From Burkholderiales bacterium (GTDB lineage: Bacteria; Pseudomonadota; Gammaproteobacteria; Burkholderiales; SG8-41): a stretch of 64,000 nucleotides of DNA. The stretch spans positions 158,270 through 222,269 of the forward strand of contig JAHCAI010000006.1 in NCBI GenBank assembly GCA_019634975.1, read 5' to 3'. The notes under the pieces were generated by a model, which saw only the letters and a program-made list of their open reading frames with translations, did no database searches and was not told where the DNA came from. The translations under genes were made by a program, and so were the position numbers. This document shows, piece after piece, positions 45,916-55,268 of this stretch (the first letter of the stretch is position 1; each line of letters starts with the position of its first letter).

Positions 45916-46209
45916 TATTTTCTACCAATTTAGTAGCAATTAGTAATTAAAGGATAGTTTAGCCCCCTCGAAATTACTAAATCAAGATAAATTGGTAGTT
46001 TTTTAGTGTAATAAAAATCTCAGTATAATCATATACTTGAGAATCATCTCTGGTTTGCGGTGAGCGATCGCTGGCTTCTTGGGCATGCCGACCGGGTTGC
46101 GATCCGTTCGGGTGGCTGCTGCGGAAGGGGGCGCTGCCTGACAGCGCTGTCGCATTTTCCAGGTGGTGATACGCGAGACACTGCGTCGCGCGCATCACGC
46201 GGTGCTTGC
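45916..46209 (-). promoter_or_regulatory. AT-rich regulatory region of the Fic gene
   Basis: This 294-bp region upstream of the Fic GTG start is AT-rich for its first 130 bp. It contains a long imperfect dyad with arms at 45922-45948 and 45971-45998 (outer 11 bp CTACCAATTTA and inner 9 bp TTAGTAATT match; centre diverged). TACTAA recurs at least three times. The rest, toward 46209, is GC-rich and featureless. Confidence 0.7.
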
Positions 46210-47046
46210 TTACTGCTTGACGATCACGACCTCCAGATACTCGCCGGGTATCACCAGCGTCGAGCCGCCGCGATCGAACTGTGCGATCAGGGCCCTCAGA
46301 TCGGCATCAAGCGAGACCTGAAGCTGGGTGTCGAGCGCGAGGAATGCCTTCTGCACCGGGCCGTAGAAATTGCGGAACAGGTCGATCCAGTGCTCCGCCG
46401 AGCGGTAGCGGAAGTTGAAACTCTTGCGCGTGACGCGGATGTCGGCGGCCTGCGGCCCGAACAGTTCCACCAGCCGCGGTTCGGTGCCCCACAGCGAGGG
46501 TGGTTTGACGCCGGCGGGCGGCGCGACGTAGCGGCCGATGGTCCTGAACAACTGGCCGATGAACCCTTCGGGCGTCCAGTTGGCCAGCCCGATGCGGCCG
46601 CCGGGACGCAGCACGCGCATCATCTCGGCTGCCGCACGCTCCTGGTCCGGCGTGAACATGACCCCGTAGGTCGAGAGCACGACATCGAAGCTGGCGTCGG
46701 CAAAGGGCAGGTTCTCCGCATCGGCGAAACGGAACTCCACGGGCAGATGCTCGGCTTCGGCGCGCTCGCGGCCTTTTTTCAGCAGCTCGGGCACGTAGTC
46801 GGTCGAAACCACTTCGGCAAAGCGGCGAGCCGCTGCCAGAGTGGCATTGCCGTTGCCGGCGGCGACATCGAGCACGCGTTCTCCGGCGCGCAGGTCGATG
46901 GCCTCGCACAGCGATTCGCCGACGATCTGCAGGGTGACGCCGACGAGCGCGTAATCGCCTGAGCGCCATGCGGCCTGCTGCCGGCCCTTGATGGCGGTGA
47001 AATCCGGTGCTGCGACAGGGGTCTTGCTCAGTTCAGTGACGGACAT
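46210..47046 (-). CDS. Class I SAM-dependent methyltransferase (UbiE-like)
   Basis: A 278-residue methyltransferase. Motif I is RVLDVAAGNGNATLAAARRF, followed by the acidic DAENLPFADASFDVVLSTYGVMF and MMRVLRPGGRIGLANW, the pattern of UbiE/COQ5-type enzymes. It is longer than UbiE and lacks its signature ends, so a small-molecule acceptor is likely but unidentified. Transcribed divergently from the AraC-type regulator across 227 bp, which may control it. Confidence 0.88.
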   Translation of the reverse strand: MSVTELSKTPVAAPDFTAIKGRQQAAWRSGDYALVGVTLQIVGESLCEAIDLRAGERVLDVAAGNGNATLAAARRFAEVVSTDYVPELLKKGRERAEAEHLPVEFRFADAENLPFADASFDVVLSTYGVMFTPDQERAAAEMMRVLRPGGRIGLANWTPEGFIGQLFRTIGRYVAPPAGVKPPSLWGTEPRLVELFGPQAADIRVTRKSFNFRYRSAEHWIDLFRNFYGPVQKAFLALDTQLQVSLDADLRALIAQFDRGGSTLVIPGEYLEVVIVKQ

Positions 47047-47273
47047 GATGGTTCCTCTGGGTGGTTAATGAATGCCTGGGCGCGGCCCCGGTGACGGCCC
47101 GCGACTCGACAGCAGGGACTATTCCAAAGGCGGGCTGGGTGCGCATGCCCCGGACTCCGCCCCGTTTGACTGCGCGTCCGTGATTCCCGGCCTGCCGGGC
47201 ACGAGGTCGACGTTCCGCCGCTTCCGGTTCAGAATCGCCGGCTTGGGATGAGCGCGACCCGAAGGGGGCAGGC

Positions 47274-48281
47274 ATGAGTCAGGACACGCTGTCGGAGGTG
47301 CTGCGCAGTGTCAGGCTGAGAGGCGCGGTGTTCTATCACGTGGAGGGCGACAGTTCCTGGGTGGCCGAAGCGCCGCCGGCCGCCGCGATCGGCGACACCA
47401 TCATGCCGGGCACCCAGCATGTGATGGAGTATCACGTCGTCACCCACGGCTCCTGCTGGGGCGCACTGGCGGGGGAGCCGCCGGTACGCATGGTGGCGGG
47501 CGACGTGGTGCTGTTTCCGCATGGCTATGCCCATGTCATTTCCAGCGCGCCGGGCATGCGGGCATCGGTTGAAATCAGGGACTACGCGATGCCGCGCCCC
47601 GCGCAGATGCCCTTCCACATGCGCCGCAGCGGTGAATCGGTCGAGGTCTCGCAACTGGCGTTGGGCGGCACCGACTGCGACACCCGTCTGGTCTGCGGCT
47701 TTTTCGGCTGTGATGCGCGGCCGTTCAATCCCCTGCTTGGCAGCTTGCCGCGGCTGCTGCATATCCGGCGCAGGGGCGGGGGCGACGAAGACTGGATCAG
47801 CCAGTTCATCCGCTTTGCGGTGGCCGAGTCGGTCAACAAACGCCCCGGCGGCGAGGCCCTGCTCGAACGCCTGAGCGAAACCATGTTTGTCGAACTGGTG
47901 CGCCGTTATATCGACGACATGCCGGAAGGGCAGGAGGGCTGGCTCGCCGGCCTGCGTGACCGCTACGTCGGCCGTGCGCTGGCGCTGCTGCACGCGGCGC
48001 CGGCCGAAGCGTGGTCGATCGATGCGCTTGCGGACAAGGTGGGGGTGTCGCGTTCGGTATTGCATGAACGTTTCGCGCAGTTCACCGGCCATGCACCCAT
48101 GCAATATCTCGCCCACTGGCGCATGCAACTGGCGGCGAATTTGCTGCGGCAGTCAGGCAGCAGCATTGCCGCGATCGCGCTCGAAGTGGGCTATCAGTCG
48201 GAAGCGGCTTTCAGCCGTGCCTTCCGCCGCACCGTGGGCGCGCCACCTGCGGCCTGGCGCCGGCAGCAGGCCGGCACCTGA
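47274..48281 (+). CDS. AraC family transcriptional regulator with cupin sensor domain
   Basis: A 335-residue regulator. The N-terminal half is the AraC 'cupin_6' sensor: RGAVFYHVEGDSSWVAEAP, EYHVVTHGSCWGAL and AGDVVLFPHGYAHVIS. The C-terminal 100 residues carry two helix-turn-helix motifs (SIDALADKVGVSRSVLHERFAQFTGHAPMQYLAHWRMQLAANLLR and SIAAIALEVGYQSEAAFSRAFRRTVGAPPAAWRR). Regulators of this subgroup often sit beside the oxidoreductase or methyltransferase they control. It is divergent from the methyltransferase gene, and its stop codon abuts the stop of the convergent DUF3592 gene (TGATCA). Confidence 0.92.
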   Translation: MSQDTLSEVLRSVRLRGAVFYHVEGDSSWVAEAPPAAAIGDTIMPGTQHVMEYHVVTHGSCWGALAGEPPVRMVAGDVVLFPHGYAHVISSAPGMRASVEIRDYAMPRPAQMPFHMRRSGESVEVSQLALGGTDCDTRLVCGFFGCDARPFNPLLGSLPRLLHIRRRGGGDEDWISQFIRFAVAESVNKRPGGEALLERLSETMFVELVRRYIDDMPEGQEGWLAGLRDRYVGRALALLHAAPAEAWSIDALADKVGVSRSVLHERFAQFTGHAPMQYLAHWRMQLAANLLRQSGSSIAAIALEVGYQSEAAFSRAFRRTVGAPPAAWRRQQAGT

Positions 48282-48839
48282 TCAGGCCACCGGCGCCGGA
48301 TTTTCGCCGTTCTGCCTGATGCGCCTGCGCCACATCAGCAGCAAGGGCGCGACGGCGAAAGAACTGACCAGGTAGCCGAGCAGCCACAGGTACGTGTTCA
48401 TCTGTTCGCCGGTTTCGTGGTCGAACATGTCGCGGTAGTCGAGCAGGCGGAGGCCCTGCTGGTCGATCTGCCACAGGCGGTTGCCGAAATCGGGGTGGGG
48501 TTCGTACCACAGCGTGACCGCGCTGCCCTGGCGCAATGCGCGGCTCGCGCGGGCATAGGCGGCGGGGCCGCTCATGCGGCCGCTGCTGATAAGGTATTCG
48601 GTGTCGGCGCCGCGCAGCCGCAGGTGGAGGGTGTAGACATTGGGGCCGTGGCGCACGTAGCGGCTGTCGCTGCGCAGTTCGTCGATGATGCCCGAGACCT
48701 GGCGCAGGTCGTCGCGGCCGGGGATGGCTTTGCCCTGCAGCGCCGACATCAGCAGCGCAAAGCCCATCAGCCCCCACAGCAATCCGAAGATCGCCGGGCG
48801 GTGGCGCATCAGGAATTCGTTGTCGCGGAGGCGGTACAT
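48282..48839 (-). CDS. DUF3592-like membrane protein
   Basis: A 185-residue protein with two membrane helices (about 14-34 and 148-168) flanking a roughly 110-residue soluble domain: VSGIIDELRSDSRYVRHGPNVYTLHLRLRGADTEYLIS and GSAVTLWYEPHPDFGNRLWQI. The pattern fits DUF3592, whose central domain lies on the periplasmic side. The function is unknown. It meets the AraC gene tail to tail with no spacer. Confidence 0.72.
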   Translation of the reverse strand: MYRLRDNEFLMRHRPAIFGLLWGLMGFALLMSALQGKAIPGRDDLRQVSGIIDELRSDSRYVRHGPNVYTLHLRLRGADTEYLISSGRMSGPAAYARASRALRQGSAVTLWYEPHPDFGNRLWQIDQQGLRLLDYRDMFDHETGEQMNTYLWLLGYLVSSFAVAPLLLMWRRRIRQNGENPAPVA

Positions 48840-48871
48840 CGGCAGTGGATGACTGTGTGTGCTGGCAACGG

Positions 48872-48910
48872 AATATTAAAAATATCATTAAAATCAAATA
48901 TTTATGAATA
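48872..48910 (+). repeat. AT-rich interspersed element, copy D
   Basis: TTAAAAATATCATTAAAATC is followed by AAATATTTATGAAT. Two substitutions separate the core from copy B. It lies 33-71 bp before the DUF3592 start, in reverse orientation to that gene. Confidence 0.75.
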
Positions 48911-49094
48911 ACCGTCGCAGCGATGCCGCGTAACCGGTGCGACGCCTGCAGGCGTTTGTCCTCCGGGTGCCGGTCGCGTGCGGGGCGCCGCGCCTCTTGT
49001 TGCGGGATGTCCCGAGAATAAACGCGGGCGCATCCGAATTCCAGCGCGCATCGGCGAGCGCGCCGGGTTTGCATCCAGTGCCGCGGATCAGGCG

Positions 49095-50003
49095 TCAGGA
49101 TTTTCTTGCGATGTCGCGCGCCGTGCTTTTGAGAATGCCGATGAACTGGCGCGCAGCGGGCGACAGATAGGCGTCCTTGCGGTGGAACACGCCGACGCTG
49201 CGCTTGACGCTGAAATCCTTGACCGGCAGTTCCACCACGCGGTGCCGTGCCTGGATGTTCCGCAGCATGCGCTTCGACGAGGTGCCGAGCAGGTCGGTGT
49301 GGGCGACCAGCTGGTCACGGAAGGGCAGGGAATTGGTCTGTGCCACGTAGCGCAGCGGGTGGCGGCCGCGATCCTGCAGCGCGAGGCTCAGCAGCGGCAG
49401 CGCGGGTGCGCTGAAGGCGGTCGCAGCCCAGCGCTCGTTTTCGAGATCGTCGAGGGTGACCTGCCTGCGTTTCGCCAGCCGGTGCTGTGCCGAGGCGAAA
49501 ACCACGATGGTGTCCTTGAGCAGCGGCTCCTGCACCATGTCCGGGTGCGGCGGCGAGGGCAGGATGCTCACGCCGAGGTCGAGGCGGCCGTCGCGGATCG
49601 CGCTCACCACCGATTCGTTGGATTCGATGGTCACCGTCAGCATCACGCCGGGCGCCGCGTTGAGCAGCGCGCAGCACGCGGGTCCCATCAGGTTGTCCAT
49701 CACGCCGGCATGCGCGCCCACGCGCAGGTTGCCGGCACGCCCCTGGCTCAGGTCTTCCACTTCGCGCATGACGTCCTCGTGGGCCTGGCGCAGCCGCCGC
49801 ACCTGGGCGAGCAGCGCGCGGCCGACGTCGGTGAGTTCGATGCCTTTCGGCGTGCGCCTGCACAGCTTGGTGTTCATCGACCGCTCGAGCCGGCGCAGGC
49901 TCATGCTGAGGGCCGGCTGGCTCAGGCCCAGCGCCTCCGCTGCGCGCCCGACGTGGCCATGTTCCGCGAGCACGGCGAAATACTCGATATCGCGAAAGGA
50001 CAT
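49095..50003 (-). CDS. LysR family transcriptional regulator
   Basis: A 302-residue regulator with the N-terminal winged helix-turn-helix DIEYFAVLAEHGHVGRAAEALGLSQPALSMSLRRLERSMNTKLCRRTPKGIELTDVG, followed by the periplasmic-binding-protein-like effector domain. ATG 50003 is the start by homology; the frame is open further upstream without meaning. It is divergent from the sulfatase gene, so by the usual LysR rule it probably controls the sulfatase-Bug receptor unit and responds to a related compound. Confidence 0.93.
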   Translation of the reverse strand: MSFRDIEYFAVLAEHGHVGRAAEALGLSQPALSMSLRRLERSMNTKLCRRTPKGIELTDVGRALLAQVRRLRQAHEDVMREVEDLSQGRAGNLRVGAHAGVMDNLMGPACCALLNAAPGVMLTVTIESNESVVSAIRDGRLDLGVSILPSPPHPDMVQEPLLKDTIVVFASAQHRLAKRRQVTLDDLENERWAATAFSAPALPLLSLALQDRGRHPLRYVAQTNSLPFRDQLVAHTDLLGTSSKRMLRNIQARHRVVELPVKDFSVKRSVGVFHRKDAYLSPAARQFIGILKSTARDIARKS

Positions 50004-50142
50004 AAGATAAGCAGAATTGATGAAAAAGGAAGATCCGGATAATTGCGTATATAAAAAGGGGGTGTCAACATCGGTGCCGACCACCTGCAGGCCTCGCGCC
50101 GGCAACCTGCCCGGCATGGCCCCCATTACCGACGGAGACGGC
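50004..50142. promoter_or_regulatory. Divergent promoter region, LysR regulator / sulfatase
   Basis: This 139-bp gap contains an AT-rich stretch (about 50038-50058, TAATTGCGTATATAAAAA) as the only low-melting segment. A LysR site is expected here, but no clean T-N11-A dyad stands out. Confidence 0.45.
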
Positions 50143-51684
50143 ATGACCGCGAAGCGCCCCAACATCATCCTGATCACCTCCGACCAGCAGCGCGCCGACT
50201 GCAACGGTTTCGAGAATCCGGACCTGAAAACACCGCACCTCGACTGGCTGGCGCGCGACGGCACGCGCTTCAATGCCTGCATGACGCCCAACCTGGTGTG
50301 CCAGCCTTCGCGGGCGTCGATGCTGACGGGGCTGCTGCCGCTGACCCACGGCGTGTGGGACAACGGCGTCGACCTCGATCCGAAGGTGGGCGGGCAGGGG
50401 TTTGCCGGCACGCTGGCGAAGAACGGCTACAGGACGGCGTTCATCGGCAAGGCGCATTTCGCGACCAAGGCGACCTTTGCGCCGACGGGCACGCCGGAGT
50501 GCAACAAGAGCCAGGCGAAATACGGTCCCGATTGGGTCGGCCCCTACATGGGTTTCCAGTATGTCGAGCTGTGCGTGCTCGGCCACACCCACCGCACGCG
50601 GCCGATGGACCGCCCGCCGATGGGGCATTACGAGCGCTGGTTCATCGCGCGCGGCAAGGATGAGGAAGGCTACAAGCTGTGGGCGCAGTCGACCCGCCCT
50701 GAAACCGGTGCCGCGCAGACCTGGAGCTCGGCGCTGCCGGTGGCCTGGCACAGCAGCACCTGGACCGCGGATCGCACCATTGACCTGCTGAGCCACCACG
50801 ACCAGAGCCAGCCGCTGGCGATGTGGGTGTCCTTCCCCGATCCGCACCATCCCTTCGACTGCCCCGAGCCGTGGAGCGGGCTCTACGACCCGAAGAGCGT
50901 CAAGCTGCCCGAACACCGCACGATGGATTTCGAGCGCCGGCCGTGGTGGCACAAGGCCCAGCTCGAGGGCACGCCGCAGCTCGCCGATCCGGAGATGCGC
51001 AAGTTCCGCGCCGAGGGCTCGCGCACGCCGGTGCAGACCGATGCACAGCTCGCGGAAATGACCTCCAACTACTACGGCATGATCTCGCTGATCGACCACA
51101 ACGTCGGCCGCATCCTCGACAAGGTGCAGGACCTCGGCATGGCCGACAACACGCTGATCATCTACACCACCGACCACGGCGACATGCTGGGCAACCACGG
51201 GCTTTATCTCAAGGGGCCGACGCCGTACGAGGACCTGATGCGGGTGACCCTGATTGCGCGCGGTCCGGGGGTTGCTGCCGGTCGCGTGGTGAAGGACCCG
51301 GTGTCGACACTGGACCTCGCGGCGACTTTCTACGACGCGGCCGGCGTGCAGGCGCCGCATGAACTGCAGGGCCGCAGCCTCAAGCCGCTGCTCGAGGGCA
51401 AGGATGCGCCGCGCGAGGCGGCCTGGAGCGAGTGGCATGTGCATCCCTCGCGCTGCGGCGTCGGCCTGCAGCTGCGCACGGTGCGCACCCGGCGCTGGAA
51501 ATGCACCTTCGAGCTCGGTTCGGGCGCCGGCGAGATGTACGACCTCGAGAACGATCCCAAGGAAATGAACAACCTGTTCGACGATCCGGGCTACGCCAAG
51601 GTCAGGAAGGAAATGGAAGACCTGATGCGCGCGCGGCCGGGGAAGATTCTAGATCCGCTGCCGGAGCCGATCGGGATGGCTTGA
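50143..51684 (+). CDS. Type I sulfatase / phosphonate monoesterase family hydrolase
   Basis: A 513-residue sulfatase. RPNIILITSDQQRAD gives the first metal ligands. CQPSRASMLTG at residues 53-63 is the C-x-P-S-R signature whose Cys 53 must be converted to formylglycine. TTDHGDMLGNHGLYLKG holds the second metal site. The size and the QQRAD start fit arylsulfatase/choline-sulfatase-like enzymes. No signal peptide is visible, so likely cytoplasmic; no maturase gene is in the window. ATG 50143 follows GGAGA. A Bug receptor follows 151 bp downstream and a LysR regulator is divergent. Confidence 0.92.
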   Translation: MTAKRPNIILITSDQQRADCNGFENPDLKTPHLDWLARDGTRFNACMTPNLVCQPSRASMLTGLLPLTHGVWDNGVDLDPKVGGQGFAGTLAKNGYRTAFIGKAHFATKATFAPTGTPECNKSQAKYGPDWVGPYMGFQYVELCVLGHTHRTRPMDRPPMGHYERWFIARGKDEEGYKLWAQSTRPETGAAQTWSSALPVAWHSSTWTADRTIDLLSHHDQSQPLAMWVSFPDPHHPFDCPEPWSGLYDPKSVKLPEHRTMDFERRPWWHKAQLEGTPQLADPEMRKFRAEGSRTPVQTDAQLAEMTSNYYGMISLIDHNVGRILDKVQDLGMADNTLIIYTTDHGDMLGNHGLYLKGPTPYEDLMRVTLIARGPGVAAGRVVKDPVSTLDLAATFYDAAGVQAPHELQGRSLKPLLEGKDAPREAAWSEWHVHPSRCGVGLQLRTVRTRRWKCTFELGSGAGEMYDLENDPKEMNNLFDDPGYAKVRKEMEDLMRARPGKILDPLPEPIGMA

Positions 51685-51835
51685 GCCGGCTCAGGGATGT
51701 GCAGGGCAGCCGCAAGGCCCGAGTTCAATGACGCACTCGCAGCACCGCAAAGGAACAATCACCAGAATTCATTCCTGCAGCACTTGAACCATCCGCGACA
51801 TCGATAAACGCGGTATTCCACGAGGAGGTCTGATC

Positions 51836-52795
51836 ATGCAAAGACTGATCTGCGCAATTCTGTTGTTGGGTTTCGGGGTGACTGCCTGGGCGCAGCAATG
51901 GCCGACGCGGCCGATCCGCGTGCTGGTGGGCTTTGCCCCGGGCGGCACTTCCGATGTCTCGGCGCGGGTCACCGCCGAGGTGCTGGCGCGGGAGCTCGGC
52001 CAGCAGGTGATCGTCGAGAACCGGCCCGGCGGTGCCGGCAGCATCGCCATCGAGGCGCTGATCCGCGCGCCCAAGGACGGCTACACCATCGTCGTCAATT
52101 CCGACTCGTCGTATTACCAGCCGGTGCTGAATCCCTCCCTTTCTTACCGTTCCGACAGGGACCTGCAGCCGGTGACGATACTGACCAACCAGCCGATCGT
52201 GATCGCGGTGCATCCGGCTCCGGGCTGGAAATCGGTGGCCGATCTGCTGAAGGCGGCGAAGGCGCGACCCGGCGAGATTTCGTACGGGCTGTCATCGGCC
52301 ACCGGCACCCAGGCCGTCGCGGCAGGGGTGTTCTTCCGCGGTGTCGGGGTCAAGATGATCGGCGTGCCGTACAAGGGCGGCGGGCAGGCGGTGGTCGACC
52401 TGGTCAGCGGCCATGTGCCGGTGGCGGTGCTCGGATCGGCGCCGCTGATGCCGCATGTCAAGACCGGGCGCATCAAGCTGATCGCGGTGACTTCCGGCAC
52501 GCGCTCGAAGGCGCTGCCCGATGTGCCTACGCTTGCCGAGCTCGGTTTCGGCTTCATGAACATGTCGCAGTGGTTCGGTGCCGTGCTGCCGGCGGGCACG
52601 CCGGCGGAGGTGGTCGAGCGGCTGTCGGCGGCCTACAACAAGGCGCTGGCCGATCCGCAGGCCCAGCAGCGCCTGTTCAACGCCGCGCTGGAGACGGTGG
52701 GCGGTTCTCCGGAGGAGATGGCGAAACGGATGCGCGCGGAGATGGTGATCTGGTCGAAGGCGGCGAAGGAAGCGGGGCTGGGCCAGGCGCGCTGA
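51836..52795 (+). CDS. Bug/TctC family receptor downstream of the sulfatase
   Basis: A 319-residue exported receptor with a signal peptide ending TAWAQ (about residue 20), then QWPTRPIRVLVGFAPGGTSD. GAGSIAIEALIRAPKDGYT and GVPYKGGGQAVVDLVSGHV are family motifs. GAGGAGG precedes the ATG. Its position suggests that it binds the sulfate ester cleaved by the upstream enzyme or the released alcohol. No permease gene is nearby. Confidence 0.93.
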   Translation: MQRLICAILLLGFGVTAWAQQWPTRPIRVLVGFAPGGTSDVSARVTAEVLARELGQQVIVENRPGGAGSIAIEALIRAPKDGYTIVVNSDSSYYQPVLNPSLSYRSDRDLQPVTILTNQPIVIAVHPAPGWKSVADLLKAAKARPGEISYGLSSATGTQAVAAGVFFRGVGVKMIGVPYKGGGQAVVDLVSGHVPVAVLGSAPLMPHVKTGRIKLIAVTSGTRSKALPDVPTLAELGFGFMNMSQWFGAVLPAGTPAEVVERLSAAYNKALADPQAQQRLFNAALETVGGSPEEMAKRMRAEMVIWSKAAKEAGLGQAR

Positions 52796-52905
52796 AAGCG
52801 TTGTATTCTCTGCGGCCTGACGTCCGCGTTTGATCCGTCCGCCGCCGGTGTTAATCCGCCGTCGCGAGCCCTCGGGTCGCTGCGGTTTCGCCCGGGGAGT
52901 CTCGC

Positions 52906-53547
52906 ATGGACCTGCTGAATCTGCTGGATGCGCCGTCGATCCGCATGTGGATCGCGCAGTCGACGGTGCTGTTTTTCCTGATCAGCGGTTTCGTGCTGCT
53001 GGCGGTGGGCCTGCTGCTGATCGCCAACAGCGCGGCGGCGCTGCGCCTGTTTGCCAGCCTTAACCAGTGGGTGTCGATGCGCCGTGCGACACGGCTGCTG
53101 GAAATCGCCCGCGACACCCGGCCGCTGGTGCAGCGCTACCGCTACCTGATCGCGGCTTTCGTCATTGCCGCCGGCCTTATCGCGGTGACGGGCCTGCTGA
53201 CGCAGTACGATGCCCGCGCCGCGGTGCGCCTGCTGGGGCTGGAGGCGCAGCGGCTGGAGCTCGCGCTGTGGCTCGCCGACAGCGCGCGTTGGCTGCTGAT
53301 TGCCGGCAACGCCGTGGGCATCGTGGTTGGCCTGCTGCTGATTTTCCGGCCCGGCGCGCTGGCCGGGATCGAAGCGCTCGGCAGCACCTGGTTTTCCGAG
53401 CGGCGCCTGGTCAAGGGCGCGGATGCGATGAACACCGGCCTCGATGTCCGGGTCGCCGCGCATCCGCGCGCCGCCGGAATCATCGTCGTCGTGCTGGCGC
53501 TGCTGCTGATCGGCGCCTTCGGGCTGCTGCTGCCGCTGGTATGGTAG
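52906..53547 (+). CDS. Membrane protein of unknown function
   Basis: A 213-residue protein with four hydrophobic helices (about 18-44, 78-98, 125-145 and 188-212). The Arg-rich stretch between helices 1 and 2 (SMRRATRLLEIARDTRPLVQRYRY) is cytoplasmic by the positive-inside rule. The last residues run straight into the membrane. No recognised motif. GGGGAG precedes the ATG. Confidence 0.65.
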   Translation: MDLLNLLDAPSIRMWIAQSTVLFFLISGFVLLAVGLLLIANSAAALRLFASLNQWVSMRRATRLLEIARDTRPLVQRYRYLIAAFVIAAGLIAVTGLLTQYDARAAVRLLGLEAQRLELALWLADSARWLLIAGNAVGIVVGLLLIFRPGALAGIEALGSTWFSERRLVKGADAMNTGLDVRVAAHPRAAGIIVVVLALLLIGAFGLLLPLVW

Positions 53548-53636
53548 CGCCGCTGCGGCAAGCTGGCCGTACGCGAAAGGTACGGCTAAGATGAATGCCC
53601 CGGGCGCGATCCGCCCGGCCAGACAGGGGAATCGAC

Positions 53637-53849
53637 ATGGAAACCCTCTACAAGTGGCGCGTGCTGGAAAAGGACCGTTCGGGCAAGTCGCGCTGGCGCC
53701 TGGTGCGCACGCCGATGACCGAGGAGACCGCGCGTTTCTGGGCGGCCAACAACAACCGCGTCATCGAACGCATCGACTGGCCTGGCGCGGTGAAGCTCTC
53801 GCTGCAGCCTGAGGCCCGGGTCATTCCGCTGCGCCGGACTCCGCGCTAG
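53637..53849 (+). CDS. Small conserved-looking hypothetical protein
   Basis: A 70-residue soluble protein (METLYKWRVLEKDRSGKSRW at the start) with alternating charged and aromatic residues. CAGGGGAATCGAC precedes ATG 53637, a good ribosome binding site, and codon use looks native. I do not recognise a family. A T-run follows the stop. Confidence 0.55.
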   Translation: METLYKWRVLEKDRSGKSRWRLVRTPMTEETARFWAANNNRVIERIDWPGAVKLSLQPEARVIPLRRTPR

Positions 53850-53909
53850 CGTTTTTTCCTCACCGCTGCAGCCGGCGGCCGCTGTGGCCGGCACGGCCTG
53901 GCGTCCTTT

Positions 53910-55268
53910 CTACTGTATCCGGTAGCCGCGCTCGCGGAACAGGCGGGTGCAGGCCTGCGCGGTGTCGGGGTCATAGAGCCGCCCGGCATTCTTCTCGATT
54001 TCCCGGAGCGCCGCATCGATCCCCAGTCCCGCGCGGTACGGGCGGTCCGAGTTCATCGATTCCACGACGTCGGCCACGCTGAGGATGTGCGACAGCGGCA
54101 GGATCTCGCCGTTCTTCAGGCCGCGCGGATAACCGCTGCCGTCGAGGCGTTCGTGGTGCTGGCGCATGATCTCGGCGACCGGCGTCTGGAAGTCGATGTG
54201 CTGGAGGATTTCGTAGCCGAGCTCGACGTGGGTTTTGATCAGGTCGAATTCGGCGGCGGTCAGCCGCGCGGCCTTGGTGAGGATTTCCACCGGCACGCCG
54301 ATCTTGCCGGTGTCGTGCACGATGCCGGTCTTGCGCAGCGTGTCGAGTTCGCTGTCAGTGACGCCCAGTTCGCTGCCGATCGCCGCGGCGAGTTCGCCGA
54401 CGCGGCTGGCGTGGCCGGCGGTGTAGGGATCGCGGATTTCGCCCAGCCGCGAGATCGCGCCGAGCGTGTCCTGCACCATGCGCTGCAGGTGGGCGAGGTG
54501 TATTGCCGCCTGCTTCTCGGCGCGCCGGGCCTCGGTGATGTCAAGCACCACCCCCATCATCACCGTTGCGGCGCCGTCGCCGGTGCGCGTGTTATGGATG
54601 TCGACGATGATTTCGCGGCCGTCCCGGCGCAGGCCGGTGAACACGCGGCGGCCGACCGGCACCGCGCTCGCCATGCGCTCGCGCACCGCCCGCGCCGCGA
54701 GATCGCGCTGCCGTGGCGCGGTGAGCTCGAGGATGTTCATGCCGGCCAGTTCGTCCACGCCGTAGCCGAAGATCTCGGCGAGCCGCGGGTTGGCATAGAC
54801 GATGCGCATGTCCTTGACGATATAGATGCCGACCATCGAATGCTCGACGATGCCGCGGTACATGGCCTCGGCCTGGCGCAGGCTGGAGAGGGCCTCGACC
54901 TGCTCGGTGACGTCGATCGCGAGGACTATTTCCGCGCGCCGGCCCGCGAAGCCGATCCTGTGCGCGGTGATGTCCATGTACATCGCGCGGCCGTCGCGCC
55001 CGAGGTGGCGCCAGCGGCCGGCCTGATCGACCCCCTCGCGCTGGCGGGCGAGGTGCGCCTTGAAGCGTTCGACTTCGTCCGCGGAGCGGATCTCGAGCAC
55101 GGTCATGCGCAGCAGTTCGTCGCGGCTGTAGCCGTAGTGCTGCTCCATCGCCCGGTTCACCGCGAGGAAGCGCAGTGTCTCGAGGTCGAAGATCCACATC
55201 GGATGGGCGTTGCCCTCGAAGAGTTCGAGGAACGCCTGGTCACCAGCCTGTATGTCGATCCTTGCCAT
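53910..55268 (-). CDS. PAS-PAS-HD-GYP cyclic-di-GMP phosphodiesterase
   Basis: A 452-residue cytoplasmic protein. Two PAS domains (about 15-130 and 135-255) are followed by an HD-GYP domain. IRDPYTAGHASRV, IVHDTGKIGVP and RQHHERLDGSGYPRG carry the HD metal ligands and the GYP motif, all intact, so it should hydrolyse c-di-GMP to pGpG or GMP. It complements the GGDEF-EAL protein at 9077. The start ATG 55268 begins directly before the first PAS. Probably a single gene. Confidence 0.93.
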   Translation of the reverse strand: MARIDIQAGDQAFLELFEGNAHPMWIFDLETLRFLAVNRAMEQHYGYSRDELLRMTVLEIRSADEVERFKAHLARQREGVDQAGRWRHLGRDGRAMYMDITAHRIGFAGRRAEIVLAIDVTEQVEALSSLRQAEAMYRGIVEHSMVGIYIVKDMRIVYANPRLAEIFGYGVDELAGMNILELTAPRQRDLAARAVRERMASAVPVGRRVFTGLRRDGREIIVDIHNTRTGDGAATVMMGVVLDITEARRAEKQAAIHLAHLQRMVQDTLGAISRLGEIRDPYTAGHASRVGELAAAIGSELGVTDSELDTLRKTGIVHDTGKIGVPVEILTKAARLTAAEFDLIKTHVELGYEILQHIDFQTPVAEIMRQHHERLDGSGYPRGLKNGEILPLSHILSVADVVESMNSDRPYRAGLGIDAALREIEKNAGRLYDPDTAQACTRLFRERGYRIQ

